Part shown: piece by piece, positions 35,976 to 47,563 of the stretch | Numbering within the stretch: position 1 is the stretch's first letter | How the letters are laid out: each line of letters starts with the position of its first letter | Assembly: GCA_037126765.1 (NCBI GenBank) | Contig: JBBCBC010000022.1 | Location: forward strand, 24,581,758-24,645,757 | Source of the DNA: Stenogyne calaminthoides | Lineage: Eukaryota; Streptophyta; Magnoliopsida; Lamiales; Lamiaceae | Reading direction: 5' to 3' | Length of the DNA stretch: 64,000 bases | Position numbers and translations under genes: made by a program | The notes under the pieces: generated by a model | Told to the model about the DNA's origin: nothing | What the model saw: only the letters and a program-made list of their open reading frames with translations | Database searches by the model: none

Positions 35976-36028
35976 GAGTTTGATATACGGTCTTGATCAG
36001 ACAATAGCTGATCTTCGTATATCAACTC
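35976..36028. other. Inverted repeat hairpin 1 in the S3 extra segment
   Basis: 'gagtttgatatacggtcttg' followed by 'atcag', a 7-nt loop, then 'ctgatcttcgtatatcaact' and 'c'. The arms pair over about 22 bp with few mismatches. Confidence 0.7.
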
Positions 36029-36142
36029 AATTTTTACATGTAGCACATGTGCCCATAAGGTCTTTGAACCAAACTCTTGGCACGTGTGCTCCATTTAACA
36101 GCTGGAGAGTCCATTGACTTCTGGTCTAAGGGCTCCTGGCTT

Positions 36143-36208
36143 AGAAATCCTATCAACGCCGCTCTCGCTCCATTGGTTTTAGCTTCAGCTAGCGGCTTTA
36201 GGATTTCT
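36143..36208. other. Inverted repeat hairpin 2 in the S3 extra segment
   Basis: AGAAATCCTATCAACGCCGCT pairs with AGCGGCTTTAGGATTTCT across a loop of about 27 nt, with an internal mismatch. Confidence 0.65.
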
Positions 36209-36764
36209 TTAAAGCATCTCTCACCCTTGTTAAGTGGGGGAAAATGAGAGCATCAGATTTAAAATCTCTCTCTCTCCCGCACTTCTTGGGTTAGGATGAG
36301 GGTTTAGGGTTATAGGTTTAGGGTTTTTGGTTATGACTTATGTACTGACCTTCGGGTCCTTTGTACTTGTAACTTGTAATGTAATCGACCTTGGTCTTTA
36401 TCAATGAAAAGTTCTATTATTCCATTGTTGTGTAAATTCTCTACCTTTCTTATGCGATTGTAGGCTTTAATCTGTGAATCTTGCTTGTTGAATATATTAA
36501 ATCAACTTACAAAGATGTAAAATAATTGGTGATTTAATCGGATATTCCTTTTAAATTGAGCGTTTCCTTTAATCGATAAACCTTAAATCGATCGATTTCC
36601 TTTAATCGATAACTTGTAATCGATCGATTTCTCACATCGTTCCTTGGTGATCTTACGATCGATTGAGATTACAAACTCAATGATTCCTTTCAACCTTTGG
36701 TTAGTCTCTTAACCGGTGGTTCGAGAACAATCCATCAAGCATTTTAGGTGCCTTTTCTCCAAGA

Positions 36765-37225
36765 TCCGAAGCCCTAGCTCATTACACAATTCTCTGCGAA
36801 TCGATCTCATTTAGTGGCTTGGTTAGAATATCGACTTTCGTAAATCGGTGTGAATCTTTTCCATTCGATATTCTTCTTTTCAACATGATCTCTTATAAAA
36901 TGGTGTCGACATCCACATGCTTGCATCTTGTATGTAGAACGAGATTACGAGTGATTGCAATAAAGACTATTACATCCACGAATATTGGTACATTCTTAGC
37001 TACGATGTTATAATCCCTCATTTCTGCCGACTAAGCCAGAGCGATTGGGAAGCAACAACTTCTGCAGACCATATATTCTACTTCGGTAGTAGATGTATGG
37101 CCCGATATAACTTCTTTGAAAACCACGAGATCGGTTTACTTCCTAAAAATCGACATGTTCACGAGGTTGACTTCGCATCAATCTTGCAACCTCCATAATC
37201 GTAATCGAGAATACCCACTAAGCTC
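36765..37225 (-). pseudogene. S3 RNase H region, degenerate
   Basis: DNA aligns over the whole length with S4 53260-53720, which has an intact RNase H, starting from the shared 'gaagccctagctcatt' segment. Frequent CAG/CTG-to-CG changes and indels break the frame in S3. The order on the minus strand is after RT, as expected. Confidence 0.75.
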
Positions 37226-37229
37226 TAGA

Positions 37230-38300
37230 TTATCATCGATGGGTAAAATAAACCAAGGTTTCTTGTCCCTTCAGATACTTAAGAATCCGCTTATTTGCTT
37301 CTTTACAGGTGGCTTTGCATTGGATTTGCTCGAAATCGCACATACACCCACGCAAAGGTGATATCCGGGTCCGCTGCGATCGGTATAGTAGAGATCCAAT
37401 GAGAGCCCTATATTCTTTTCGATTTGTTTTTCGACCATCCTCATGCGGATCCATCTTGAATCCGGTCATCATAGGAATTTTGGCTTCTTGCAATTTTGAA
37501 CTCCAAACTTAGCCAATAAATTCCTAGTGTACTTTGCTTGGCGAGATGAATATTCATACGCACTTTGCTTCACACTGGAGACCAGAAAGTAATTCATCCG
37601 TCCCATCATGGACATCTCGAACTTCCCTTGCATCGGTTTGCGAATCTTTCACACATAGACTCTTGTTAGGAGATCCGAAGATGATGTAGATCCCACGAGA
37701 TCCGAACCATCGGAATATCTTCTCCATCTTCTATTCGAATAAGGTTCATCGGCTTCGTTCCTTTAGTGAACCCTTTGTCGATCAAGGCGAGAGAGTGTAT
37801 CATACCAAGCTCGAGGAGCTTGTTTGAACCATAAAGAGCTTTTCTTAAGCGGTACACTTGGTTGTTCTTTTCAAGCACGGAGGTTGTTCGACATAAACTT
37901 CCTCTGCTAGTACCCCGTTTAAAAATGCACTATTTACGTCCATCGATACCACGATGAACCCTCTCGTGGGGAAGCATATGCTTAAACAAATTAATGGCTT
38001 CTAGGCGGCGACTAGTGCAAAGGTCTCATCATAATCAATTCCTTCCGATTGTGAATACCCCTTAGCAACAAGTCTTGCCTTATTTACGGTGATGACATTT
38101 TTCTCATCTTTCTTGTTCTTGAAAACCCACTTCGTGCCAATTACGTCTTGATGATTCAAGTGCGTCTGCAGTTCCCAAACTTGATTTCTATCAAACTGTT
38201 CCGGCTCCTCCTCGCATGGCTAGAATCCGGCTTGCGTCTTGTAGAAACTTCCTCTATTGTTGTTGGTTCCTTCATAGACAAATATGACAATACATGGCAC
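37230..38300 (-). pseudogene. S3 reverse transcriptase, degenerate
   Basis: Minus-strand pieces match S4 RT: NNQVYRLRKALYGSNKLLE (37666-37878), the AKIPMMTGFKMDPHEDGRKT segment and NRKEYRALIGSLLY (37233-37493), and DNA for the KGYSQSEGIDYDETFA-type region at about 38040-38080. The YVDD box is not readable in one frame. Confidence 0.75.
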
Positions 38301-39700
38301 TAGCACCAATCGATGTCTAGTTTTAACTTTATCGAGATGGGTCTCCGATGATCGGATCGGTTGGATGACCGGTTATCGGTCCTACGATTACGATTTGCGT
38401 CGGTTTGGAGAACATCATCCATTTCGATAAAGGTTCATTACTAGCTATTTGGGAGTGGTGCAGAATTATGATCCACTTGATAAGAACATGTCTCGGTGAT
38501 GTTAGACTCATCATGTGTTGATGTGTACGTTCATTGGGAACCGGTGTTTCCCACCGAACCGGATGGTTCGATTGATCTTTATCTCTTTTATGTCGAACTT
38601 CTTCATCGGCAGTTTTTGCGTACCTTAGGATCTGAATGATCCGGTGAATCACTAGATCCGGAATGTATCTTTATTCTGATTTCGATTCTTTTTCCTTGAT
38701 CATTAGTCGATCCATTTTTGAGCATCGGTACTTGTTGATCAGTACGTCTTGTTCGAGGCGATTTCTCTTGTTCGGAAGATGCTTCATCAAAGACTACATG
38801 GGGTGTTTCTTCCACAAGTAGGGTTAAATCTGTTTGTAAACCCCGAAAGCCTTGCTAGATGAGGAATATCCTAAGAATATACCCTCATCGACTTGGCCTC
38901 AAAAGTCTTCAACCGACTCTTCCCATTTTTGTGTATGAAACACTTACACCCAAAAAACATGGAAGTAAGAAACACGAGGTTTTACGTCCTTCCACAGTTC
39001 ATAGGGTGTTTTGTAGTGAGCCTTAGTCGAGGAAGACATACATTACGAGTATGACATGCGGTGTTGATTCTTACGCCCTTTTAAGCGGCTTGGTATTGCA
39101 TGTTAATTTAACATCGTCGGCGGCGAACTTCTTTGAGAGTTCTGTTCCTCCGATTCGCTACTCCATTTTGTTGTGGCGTCCTTGCGGTGATGTTTCATGT
39201 TGTATACCAAACTTAGAGCAAAAATCGATAATAAAGGAGTTGAAATGCGTACCTTTATCGATCGATTTTTACTACTAATCGACTTACCCTTCTCATTTTG
39301 TAATCTTTTTAGCGACTCGGGTATCTTCGTTTGTCGTCTCATTCTTCTTATGTAAGAATATAACCGAGTAAACTTGGAATAGTCATCCACGATTACGAGT
39401 ATATTTCGTCGATTGATTTGGTGTAATGCTGGTCCAAATAGATCCATATGAAGCGGTGCGATTACTCTGCTTTGGATCTTGGGTCGGAATTCCCTTGAAT
39501 GAAGCTTTGACTGTTTTTCCGCCGACATGCAAGACATGTCCGATCCTTTGAAAATACTTCATTCGGAAGTCCTTCCACTAGAGACATCCTTGCTATCTTA
39601 TTAAGAGTTTTAAAGTTCGGATGGCTCATTCTTTTTTGTGCGAGTCAATTGCTACTTTTGGAACTCTTGACAATCGGGCATGCATTTCTTGGGCAACTGT
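38300..39700 (-). pseudogene. S3 integrase and linker to RT, degenerate
   Basis: The stretch 39103-39537 includes LHMDLFGPALHQ with the first catalytic aspartate, VIVDDYSKFTRLYSYI, and an RLQNEKGKSISSKN segment equivalent to S4 55900-56000. Downstream, 38603-38815 holds the EETPHVVFDEASSEQEKSP segment that marks the end of the integrase C-terminal region, followed by the linker at 38329-38652. The frame is broken several times. Confidence 0.75.
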
Positions 39701-41090
39701 TCCAATCATTTGTGTAGATCGTCCCTTTCCTTGAACCGGTTAGCAAAAAATCTATTGAGTGGCTCGATTCTTGATAGTGCATTGGTCGATCGAGAACTCA
39801 ACTTTGAATCCAGATTGTCGAGAATTGTGAAACCGATAATAGGTTGTGCTTCGGACCTTCGACATACGAGACTCGGTTATTTGTACATCATCATTCTCTA
39901 AGGTTCGAATCCTTTGGTATAACCAAAGTTATCATCACCGAAGAGTACACGCTGACCTTTACGTTTCTATGTAAGAGCCGAGGAGATGTTTACTACATTT
40001 TGTCTTCTTTTCATCGATTAGGTGGTTCGGTTGCAATGACCCTAGATTTCGATTATAGGGGTAGGTACGTTCGCTACCATCAAAAGATTCATATCTTTTC
40101 GGCATAGGTGGTTTTTGCGGTTTACGAAGCATGCTTATTAGGCGGTGACCTTGATTGGGTCTCGATTGGACTTCCCTTTTACACCGAGGTTGTCTTTTTC
40201 GATTCTCGATCTGTTGATGAGTTGAGGTCTCTTGGAAGAATGGGGTTCTTGTTGATTCCTCGGTGATGCTTTACCGATTGGGGTCCATTTTTGTTCCCCT
40301 TACGGTTGAAGCACCTGCCTTTTACCTTCAATGGTCTTTTTCCTTATTTGATACATGTTTGGCTTTTGGTGTATCTTTGTGAAACTTCGTCGATTACACC
40401 TTTTTGAGATGAATCGGTAGGGGCTTTTGAGGATGTGGAAGGGTTCTCATACCCAAGTCCCTTCTTGTTAATCGTTGTTGAAAATAGGTGTTCATGTCTT
40501 GAGCGGTTTTAGATGATTTTGTAAAACCTCTATTTTCTGACATGATTATCCTCGAGATGATTTTAGACTTTCATGCTTTCGGAATAGCTCATCGAATTTT
40601 GCTTGCGAGGATTTTGAAGTCATCGACTTCTTTGTTTGTTAATTACCGGTGATCTTTGATCTCTTCTCTCGATCGAAGCTTTAACTTTCGAATTTTAAAT
40701 TCTCGGTTGCATACGGCGGTTTACCGATTTAAGTTGGAGGGCTTTCTTGAGATCATTCTCTTTATGGTGATTATTTACGGTCCTCGGCTTGTCATTTTCG
40801 ACTTCCATTTATAGTATAAGTGTCTCTTGCATTGGAGAGATCCTCAAGCAATTGCTCGAGTAATTTGCGGTCGATCTCCCGGCCGGTGTCTAATGATAGC
40901 GGTGTAGAAGCGAACAAAGCGGGGTTTGGAGGTTACCTCAGATTGGTCCTCCTTGGCCATGGGAGATCTCATCATCGTCTGAAGAGAATATCGGATCTTC
41001 ATTTCCATAGAAGTCGCCAATCTTCTTGTCGGGCAATCTCTTCTGAGGAGGGTATCCGAGTCCTCGGAGGGTAAATCTGAATCGTCGATT
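39700..41090 (-). pseudogene. S3 protease and gag C-terminal extension, degenerate
   Basis: DNA aligns with S4 56380-58016. For example, segments at 39920-40010 correspond to the protease region, and 'catcaaaagattcatatctttt' near 40078-40099 corresponds to S4 57082-57103. No stretch longer than about 40 codons is open in the right frame. The protease motif cannot be read directly. Confidence 0.55.
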
Positions 41091-42305
41091 CGACATGTAA
41101 TAACCAACCATGGCTTTTACGTCACTGTCTGGTTGCTCTCTTACATTTCCTCTTTTCTTCCCTTTCTCTTGGCGTCGAATGCAGGCGGTCTGCTTATTTG
41201 TAGTGACTGGCTTCTCCTGATTGAAACCGCTCTTGATCAGCAGAACCTTTTTCTTCCGGTGAATCCAACCGCTGTATGATCTATCGGTGATTTTCCTTTC
41301 GATAGTAGTCACGAGCTTCTTACATGCGATTGGTTATCTCTTCTCTCATCATTTAGATTATCTCTTTTCCTTTCATCTCGTGATCTCTCCGATCATCGGA
41401 TCACAGTTCTTCGGAGATCATTTATGCGATCTCCTATCTCTTCCTCGGCTATGTTGATAATCTTTATAGAATCTTGATACTTACCCGGTTAGTATTTGAT
41501 TTCTCTGGTTTCACAGTAGCGGAAGCGTCATTACTTTGACTTATGATGTTTCAATGGGTTCATTGGTCTTCAATCTCTTCTTTGGTTGCCTTAAAAGCAA
41601 CTAATTTGGAAGTTGAGGCTTCAGCGGGCACCTCATCTTCATCTGCTTGTCCTCTCTCAATTAAATCGAACTCGTGAGCTTTAAGGCTCAAGAACAAGCT
41701 ACTTGGCTTCATTTTTGAGATGTCTTGGCAATCCTTGATTACCGTGACCTTCATATCCCATTTCTTGGTGAGAGACCTTAAAATTTTGTAGTTGATATCT
41801 TTATCAGACATCTCTCTACCAAGTTCTCGAAGCTTGTTTATTGACATTGTAATCCTTCCATCGAGTTCGTTGATGGTTTTGTTGGGCAACATCTTCAGTT
41901 TTTCGAACTTTACCGGTTAAACTGCGACTTTGTCTTTTATCTGGTCAATTCCCTCGTGATATTATCAAATTTAGAGTATCCCACATTGCTTTCGCTTGAT
42001 TTGAGATACTTAATCTTTTCTTTGGTGACCTTATCCATTGTTTTCATGATAATATGCCTTGCGATAGTATCTAGAGTATGCAGTTTCCTTTCCTCTGCAT
42101 CCATCAAGGCTGGGCTTTTTCGTACAAGACTTCCCGGGGCAATGTCTGGATCTCCTCCAACTGTAGGGTTATCGTAATATATGATGATGGGTCCTCTTTC
42201 GATGACTTCCATCATTCTGCCACTAATCGAGCCTAGATGGTTGGACATATATATGGCCCAATCTGCATACTCATCGATTGAGAACTTTGGTAGATCATGA
42301 TACAT
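41091..42305 (-). pseudogene. S3 gag
   Basis: The start at 42305 (MYHDLPKFSIDEYADW) matches S4 gag. Residues run through LDTIARHIIMKTMDKVTKEK (41937-42305), then INKLRELGREMSDKDINYKI and LRSLTKKWDMKVTVIKDCQD (41560-41892), the core of a UBN2-like copia gag. Beyond 41550 the Arg/Asp-rich linker is broken, and the zinc knuckle region near 41190-41230 has lost its cysteines. One frameshift lies between the first two stretches. Confidence 0.85.
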
Positions 42306-42444
42306 ACGAGGTGTTATCCATCTTTGAGTGTTTTGGAAAATGAATGAGTTTTAAGAAGGTTTTTCAAGATCGATTCGATCGACCACAAAGATTCTTCCTC
42401 AAGAATCGATGATACACAAAGTCGATTAGTGCGTAGAACCAAAC

Positions 42445-42456
42445 GCTCTGATACCA
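42445..42456 (-). promoter_or_regulatory. Primer-binding site of S3 (initiator tRNA-Met)
   Basis: GCTCTGATACCA on the plus strand, giving TGGTATCAGAGC on the minus strand, 2 bp from the 5' LTR border. Confidence 0.92.
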
Positions 42457-42458
42457 CT

Positions 42459-44009
42459 TGTAGGTCGAACGGGTTTGTGAGGGCGTAAGTCTAGAGGGGA
42501 GGGTGAATAGACTTACGAAAACTTTTGTCTTGATCAAGGTGTGATGGCGATTAGCTTTGATCAGTCTTGAGTGAATCGGTTTGGCACGATAACCAACTTA
42601 CTAATCGCTGAAGGCAGATCGATTCGAGAATTATCGGTTTAAGCGATGTGTCGAAGCTTAAGTTTTACCCGTGAAAACCCGGTTTTTATAAATCGATTCC
42701 AAAGTTAGTGTTTTAATCGGTTATTTGAAGTGTCGAAGCTTGATCGGATCGAAGCTTGGTGCTAGTGATCTCAACTTAGAATATGTATGTCTTTAAAGGT
42801 TGTGTGCAATTGTGTAGGCGATTAATCAAAGCGGTAAAGGCACACAAGATTTATAGTGGTTCGGACAAACAAGGTCCTACGTCCACTCTTCCCTATCACA
42901 AGGGGCACCAACTTAACCAATTTGAACTTAGTTTTATGTGTTAGTTCAACACGGTGACAACCAGGATATTTAAGGAGTTCTCACTCAACCGATCCCGTAA
43001 ATCGAACTAGAAACCCCAGTGAAATCTTGCTAAACAACTTAACCTAACTTTGGGTTTGGATAAGATTGTTTTGGTTCCAACTATGAAATCTTTTCTAGTG
43101 TTTAAGGTAGCCTATCAATTTAGATGAAAAGATTTCTATGCTAAGAACTTATGGGATGAACACTTAATAAAATAATCTTCTTGATCGTGTTCTTCGATGC
43201 GAAAATCATTAATTGCTTGAGCTTCTTGATTGTTCGGTGTTTCGTGTCTTCACTCAAGTGTGATCCCATATTTATAGACCTTGAAATCAAAGAGCCGTTG
43301 GAGAGCAATTTGAATTCGGGCTATATTAGGTAGGTTTTGAGGATTGATGTGGCGTCTTGAGAGAATGGCATGGCGAAAAGCGTGAACTTTTATTTTATAG
43401 TCGTTAGAGAGCAACATCAAATCCCTTAATTATCGGCTCCGATCATACGTGTCTTGTTCTTATTGGTTATGAGCGACTTTTCGGTGTTGTTCTTCCAACT
43501 AAGGTTGACATTCTTCTTGTTAGGATCGTCGGCGTATGATTAGGTGAAACATCGATTTTCACTGGTGGTGACTTTGATCGATCAAATACGATCGGTCTAC
43601 TGATGGAGTCTTCTGGTGCCGGTTGACTTAGCTTCAACTAGCAGACTCGGCTGATGTAGGTCTTCTGGTCTGATCTTTTGGAAGTCATCTGATCTTCAAG
43701 TATTACGAGTTTGAGCTTTATGACTTGGTAGAGATATCGACTAGATCGGATCGATCTGATCTTCTGTTCTTCTCTAGCATTCTGGCCTGTCGGATATCAG
43801 TTGTTCTTTGGATCTTCAGATCTGACTTATACATATTGAGGTTCCCCCTCAATATGTGACCTATCTATTACATCAGTTGTTCTATACAAATTAATTATCA
43901 ATTCGGTATTCTATAAACGGTAATATAAACATCGATCATTACCAATGTGTCCATTTGGTCTATTACATGTGTTTCTGGAACTTTTATCAAAACTATAAAT
44001 TTCCCAACA
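42459..44009 (-). repeat. 5' LTR of S3
   Basis: 1551 bp, TGTAGGTCGAACG to AAATTTCCCAACA. TATA box at 43268-43277 (minus). It differs from the 3' LTR mostly at small clusters, several of which are CTG/CAG in one copy and CG in the other (for example 43752-43761 against 31201-31209). Confidence 0.9.
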
Positions 44010-44014
44010 CATAG
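44010..44014. repeat. Target-site duplication CATAG (right copy) of S3
   Basis: Identical to 29883-29887. Confidence 0.9.
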
Positions 44015-46000
44015 TTCTGAGTACAATGTGATTAAACCCCTTTGATTGCTACATTACTTCTCGGTACAATATGATTGCTAAAAACTTTGAATTACACAAA
44101 AATGAGTTTTCTGCATCTGAGTACATTACAGAACCCCTAAACATATTATTACTTACAATGCAGATAGAGATCAATGCGAGAGGTCCAAAATTGATTGAAA
44201 TTTAAACAATTTTCCAACCACATCACTTTCAAGAAACAACTCTACTTCCAGGAACTAACTTTCTGAATCCAAACAAATTCAATTCCTAACTTATATCTTC
44301 ATTTTAGGAACACGACTATTTTTTATGAGCAACCAGTAAATGTGTATAGAAGCTGATCTCCCAACCTATTTCATGAAGAACAAATGTTTTGATATTGAGA
44401 ATTGAGTCACAATACTTCAAATTTGACTATCTCACATTCCAAAGGATTGGATTTATTGATACCAAATACTATGGCAATAACTTATATAGCTTATAAATAT
44501 AAATAAGTTTGGTCATACTCCATTAACATACCAGATTTTTGCAAAAATGAACTATAAAGGTATTGATGATTCATATACAGATTTGAGGAAGACGACATAC
44601 ACATTATACAAATACATATTAAAAAAAAAAGAAGTTAACCTTTATAATTTCATCCCTTTATAGCTCAGAAGCCCGACCCTGGAAGGCAAAGCATTGTGTG
44701 GTTGGACCACAATAATGTAATGAAAAAATTAATGTTACAATTGATGTGAACAATTCAGAAAGAGGAAAACAAAACAGGACAAAATAAGCTTTTAATTAAT
44801 ATACCAAATTAAAAATCTAACTTATGAAATTTGGTTTACTTCTCAACTACACCTTTAGAATAGTGGTAAGTACGTTTGAAAAAAAGCACTGCTTATTTCC
44901 TAGTCCGATTGAAGGTAGCCAGGTAAACTACAGAAAATAAAAATTTGCATGACTGAATTCAAATTTATATCATAATCTTAAATGATTTTTTTCTGGAAGA
45001 CAGACATCAAATACAAGTCCAACCATAACTAAATCATTCTTATTAATCGAGGTGAAGAAAAAGGGAGGCTTGCAAATGACAACGGACATCAATGAATTAC
45101 CCTAACAGGGAGAAGAATTCAAAGCCTACTAAATATAAGTGGAACCATAATGATTTACTCTATGAACTACAAAAATTTTGCAACATCAGAGTTCTGCACA
45201 AGACTTCATAATAAAATAGAGTTTAAGGATTTATTAAGAAAGATGAAAATAGAAAGAAGAGGCAATATGCTGACAAAAGTTGTCTATGACTTGATAATTG
45301 TTATTGGGTTTCTAAGTGATGATGAAACTTTGTTCAAAGTAAATGTGATCTTCATCCCAAATTAAAATTAATTAACTTAAACATAAAGATATTCTGAAAT
45401 ATCATAAATATTAGAAAAGAGACCAATCTTCCAAATATCTGCAAAGAATGCATTTAATAAACCCCTTAGCACATGAGAAATAATCAGCCCAAGTGTTATA
45501 TTGCAAGAGTTAACTAGTCATCTAACTTTAAGCAATGGAAACTTCCAAGACCAACAAATGCAAACTTAGGGGATAGTTGACATAGGTTATCTTGTATCTT
45601 ACACTTATCACAACCAGCAATCTACGGGCATCAAAAGTTTCCAAGTTATCCTATTGAAGGTATTTAGAGACAATAGGATAACTTGTATAGGGACTAATAC
45701 TAAATACCTACGTTGTCAAAGGAGCGCAGGAATGACGATGGCAGAAAACTTCTAGGTCCTCATTAATGAGGACGACAACAGCGGTAGAAAGGCGGCCGCG
45801 GAGGAATGCTATGCACGGCTGAGGCAGGCTTCACAGCTCCGGTGATTCTGCAAATCCCTAATTTGAATTTGAGTTTGGAGAGTTATGAAATGAAGGGGAT
45901 GAAACAGTGAAGATACTAGAGTTGGAGAATCCTGAAACATGGGATACCTGTGCGGAGGATGAGGGCTGCGTATCTCATTAGGTTTATTAGGTTTTAATAT
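44015..46000. other. Intergenic stretch between S3 and S4, left part, no gene seen
   Basis: AT-rich with scattered short open stretches (longest 45150-45365, 71 codons, no motif). A GC-rich island at about 45765-45860 ('cggccgcggagg') stands out from its surroundings and could be a fragment of an inserted sequence. I found no terminal repeats around it. Confidence 0.4.
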
Positions 46001-47563
46001 CTAATTACTTTACTTAATTCATTTCTACTTAAAATATTGAAATTAATTTAAATATTTTTGTTTCCCACTTTAATAACTTCCGCCTAAAAATATGAATTTG
46101 CTGGTTTAAAATTTTGACAAGGTTTCATATGCATCAAATGCACCGTGCACTTTATAATATATTTTAAAATTATATAATTTTTTATGTTGAAATATGTAAT
46201 TTGTTTAAACTGAACGATGAAACTTATTTTTCATATTAACAGTTGCACGGTTAAGTGTAAACAAGTTGCATATTTTTATGCATGATTTAAAATGTACTAC
46301 GGAGTGCACAATACACCTGATGTATACAAAACTTAGCCTTAAATTTTTTATCTTTCCCATAATTTTTTGGTTTCCCACTTTAATAATTTTCCCCTAAAAA
46401 TATAAAATTACTTTAATTTTTCGATTTCCCAGGCCCAAATAATAATTATATTTAGTTTAGCTATTTTATTTTTAATAAATAAGATATTCACCTAAATATT
46501 CTATCAAAATATTTTGTGCATGTAATGATTTTTAAATATAATTATTCAGATGTTTTTTGCATGTGTGATCAAATTTTAGATTTCTTTTATCGTGTCCACC
46601 ATCTGAGTCCTTAAGATTATTTTGTGGATTGAATGATATGGTCTATGCTCGAAACCTTAAGATTATTATACTCCACTGGCTCCTTGTTGAGCATGTTTAC
46701 TCTTTATTAGAAGTGAGAATTTAATGAATGAGTCAATTAGCCCAATGGCAATTCCAGTGCACGTCTCGTGAATTCTATTGATATTTTATAATTTTACAAA
46801 TTCTCATTTAACGATGGCAGTTATGATAAATATTTATTAGAAGTGAGAATTTAATTAATTAGTCATTTAGCCTAACATAGTCAAAAGGGAGTTAGTAGAT
46901 TGATGCTATTATGATATTGTGAGATGTATGACTTGCTAATTTAATTAGAAAATTCATTTGTTATAATATTTTTTTTATAGATGATATTGTGAGACTGTGG
47001 ATTGGGGATTATGTTTTTTGCTGGCTTTGAATTTCTCAACCTTACTCTCCTGACTGATTTTATCATTATTGCTTTTGTTCTTTTACATGAGCTAGTTTCA
47101 AAATAACTTAATTACATTTTTAAATTCTCACAAATCAAGCAGATTTACCTTAATTCAAGCAGATTATGTTTTATAGTCGAATAAGCTTCAAAATTATATG
47201 CAAATTTTTTGTCTCGATGTAAATGTTCATATTGAAACCCTGAAAATGTGCAACTAATCTTAATTTCTTGTATGCATGTCAAAAAAATTGATGGTTGCCA
47301 TATTTGACATACGAGCAAGCATTTCCCTTGGTAATTTCTTAACTCTTAGTTCTGTATATGATGTGTTAGAATGTAAAAGTATTAAACTGTATATTAGAGC
47401 TATTGATATCAAATTATATTAGTTCACCATGGTAATTTCTTAACTCACGTTTTTGTATATCATTTGTTAGAACTTCATATTTGATCAATATTGGTGGTAC
47501 TGATATCAGACTATATTGGTCTTGCTAATTAAATTAGAAAATTCATTTGATATAATATTTTTT
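46001..47563. repeat. AT-rich intergenic stretch with four local duplications
   Basis: Diverged direct repeats: 46055-46100 and 46365-46410 ('gtttcccactttaataa'), 46706-46745 and 46836-46875 ('attagaagtgagaattta'), 47327-47420 and 47427-47520 ('tggtaatttcttaactc'), and 46928-46980 and 47520-47567 ('aattagaaaattcatttg'). No coding sequence recognised. Confidence 0.6.

Larger units (their letters stand above)
35260..36480. mobile_element. Extra segment in S3, probably a nested insertion of unknown type
   Basis: S4 has nothing equivalent here. The left part (35251-35752, minus) has two open stretches of 93 and 75 codons, with segments such as FYKEDKYGEWVMLCKTLVQF, that I do not recognise. The right part (about 35940-36440) has two long hairpins, a polyadenylation-like 'atcaatgaaa' end and a telomere-like 'gggtttagggttataggttt' stretch. 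It could be an LTR or TRIM-like insert or a captured host fragment. The borders are approximate. Confidence 0.4.
29888..44009 (-). mobile_element. Sirevirus-like copia retrotransposon S3, complete ends, minus strand
   Basis: 14,122 bp with two LTRs (29888-31448 and 42459-44009), target duplication CATAG, primer site (42445-42456), gag, pol, a third reading frame and a polypurine tract (31449-31461). Compared with its relative S4 it carries an extra segment of about 1.2 kb (35260-36480) between pol and the third frame. All reading frames are fragmented. Many changes relative to S4 convert CAG/CTG to CG-containing words (see findings), so the apparent decay needs checking against raw data. Confidence 0.92.

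Noticed and set aside
36290..36332. Telomere-like repeat (gggtttaggg words)
   Set aside because: There are only three or four degenerate units, in an insert inside a retrotransposon, too few for an interstitial telomere.
45765..45860. GC-rich island possibly marking a gene
   Set aside because: About 100 bp only, with no reading frame or terminal repeats.
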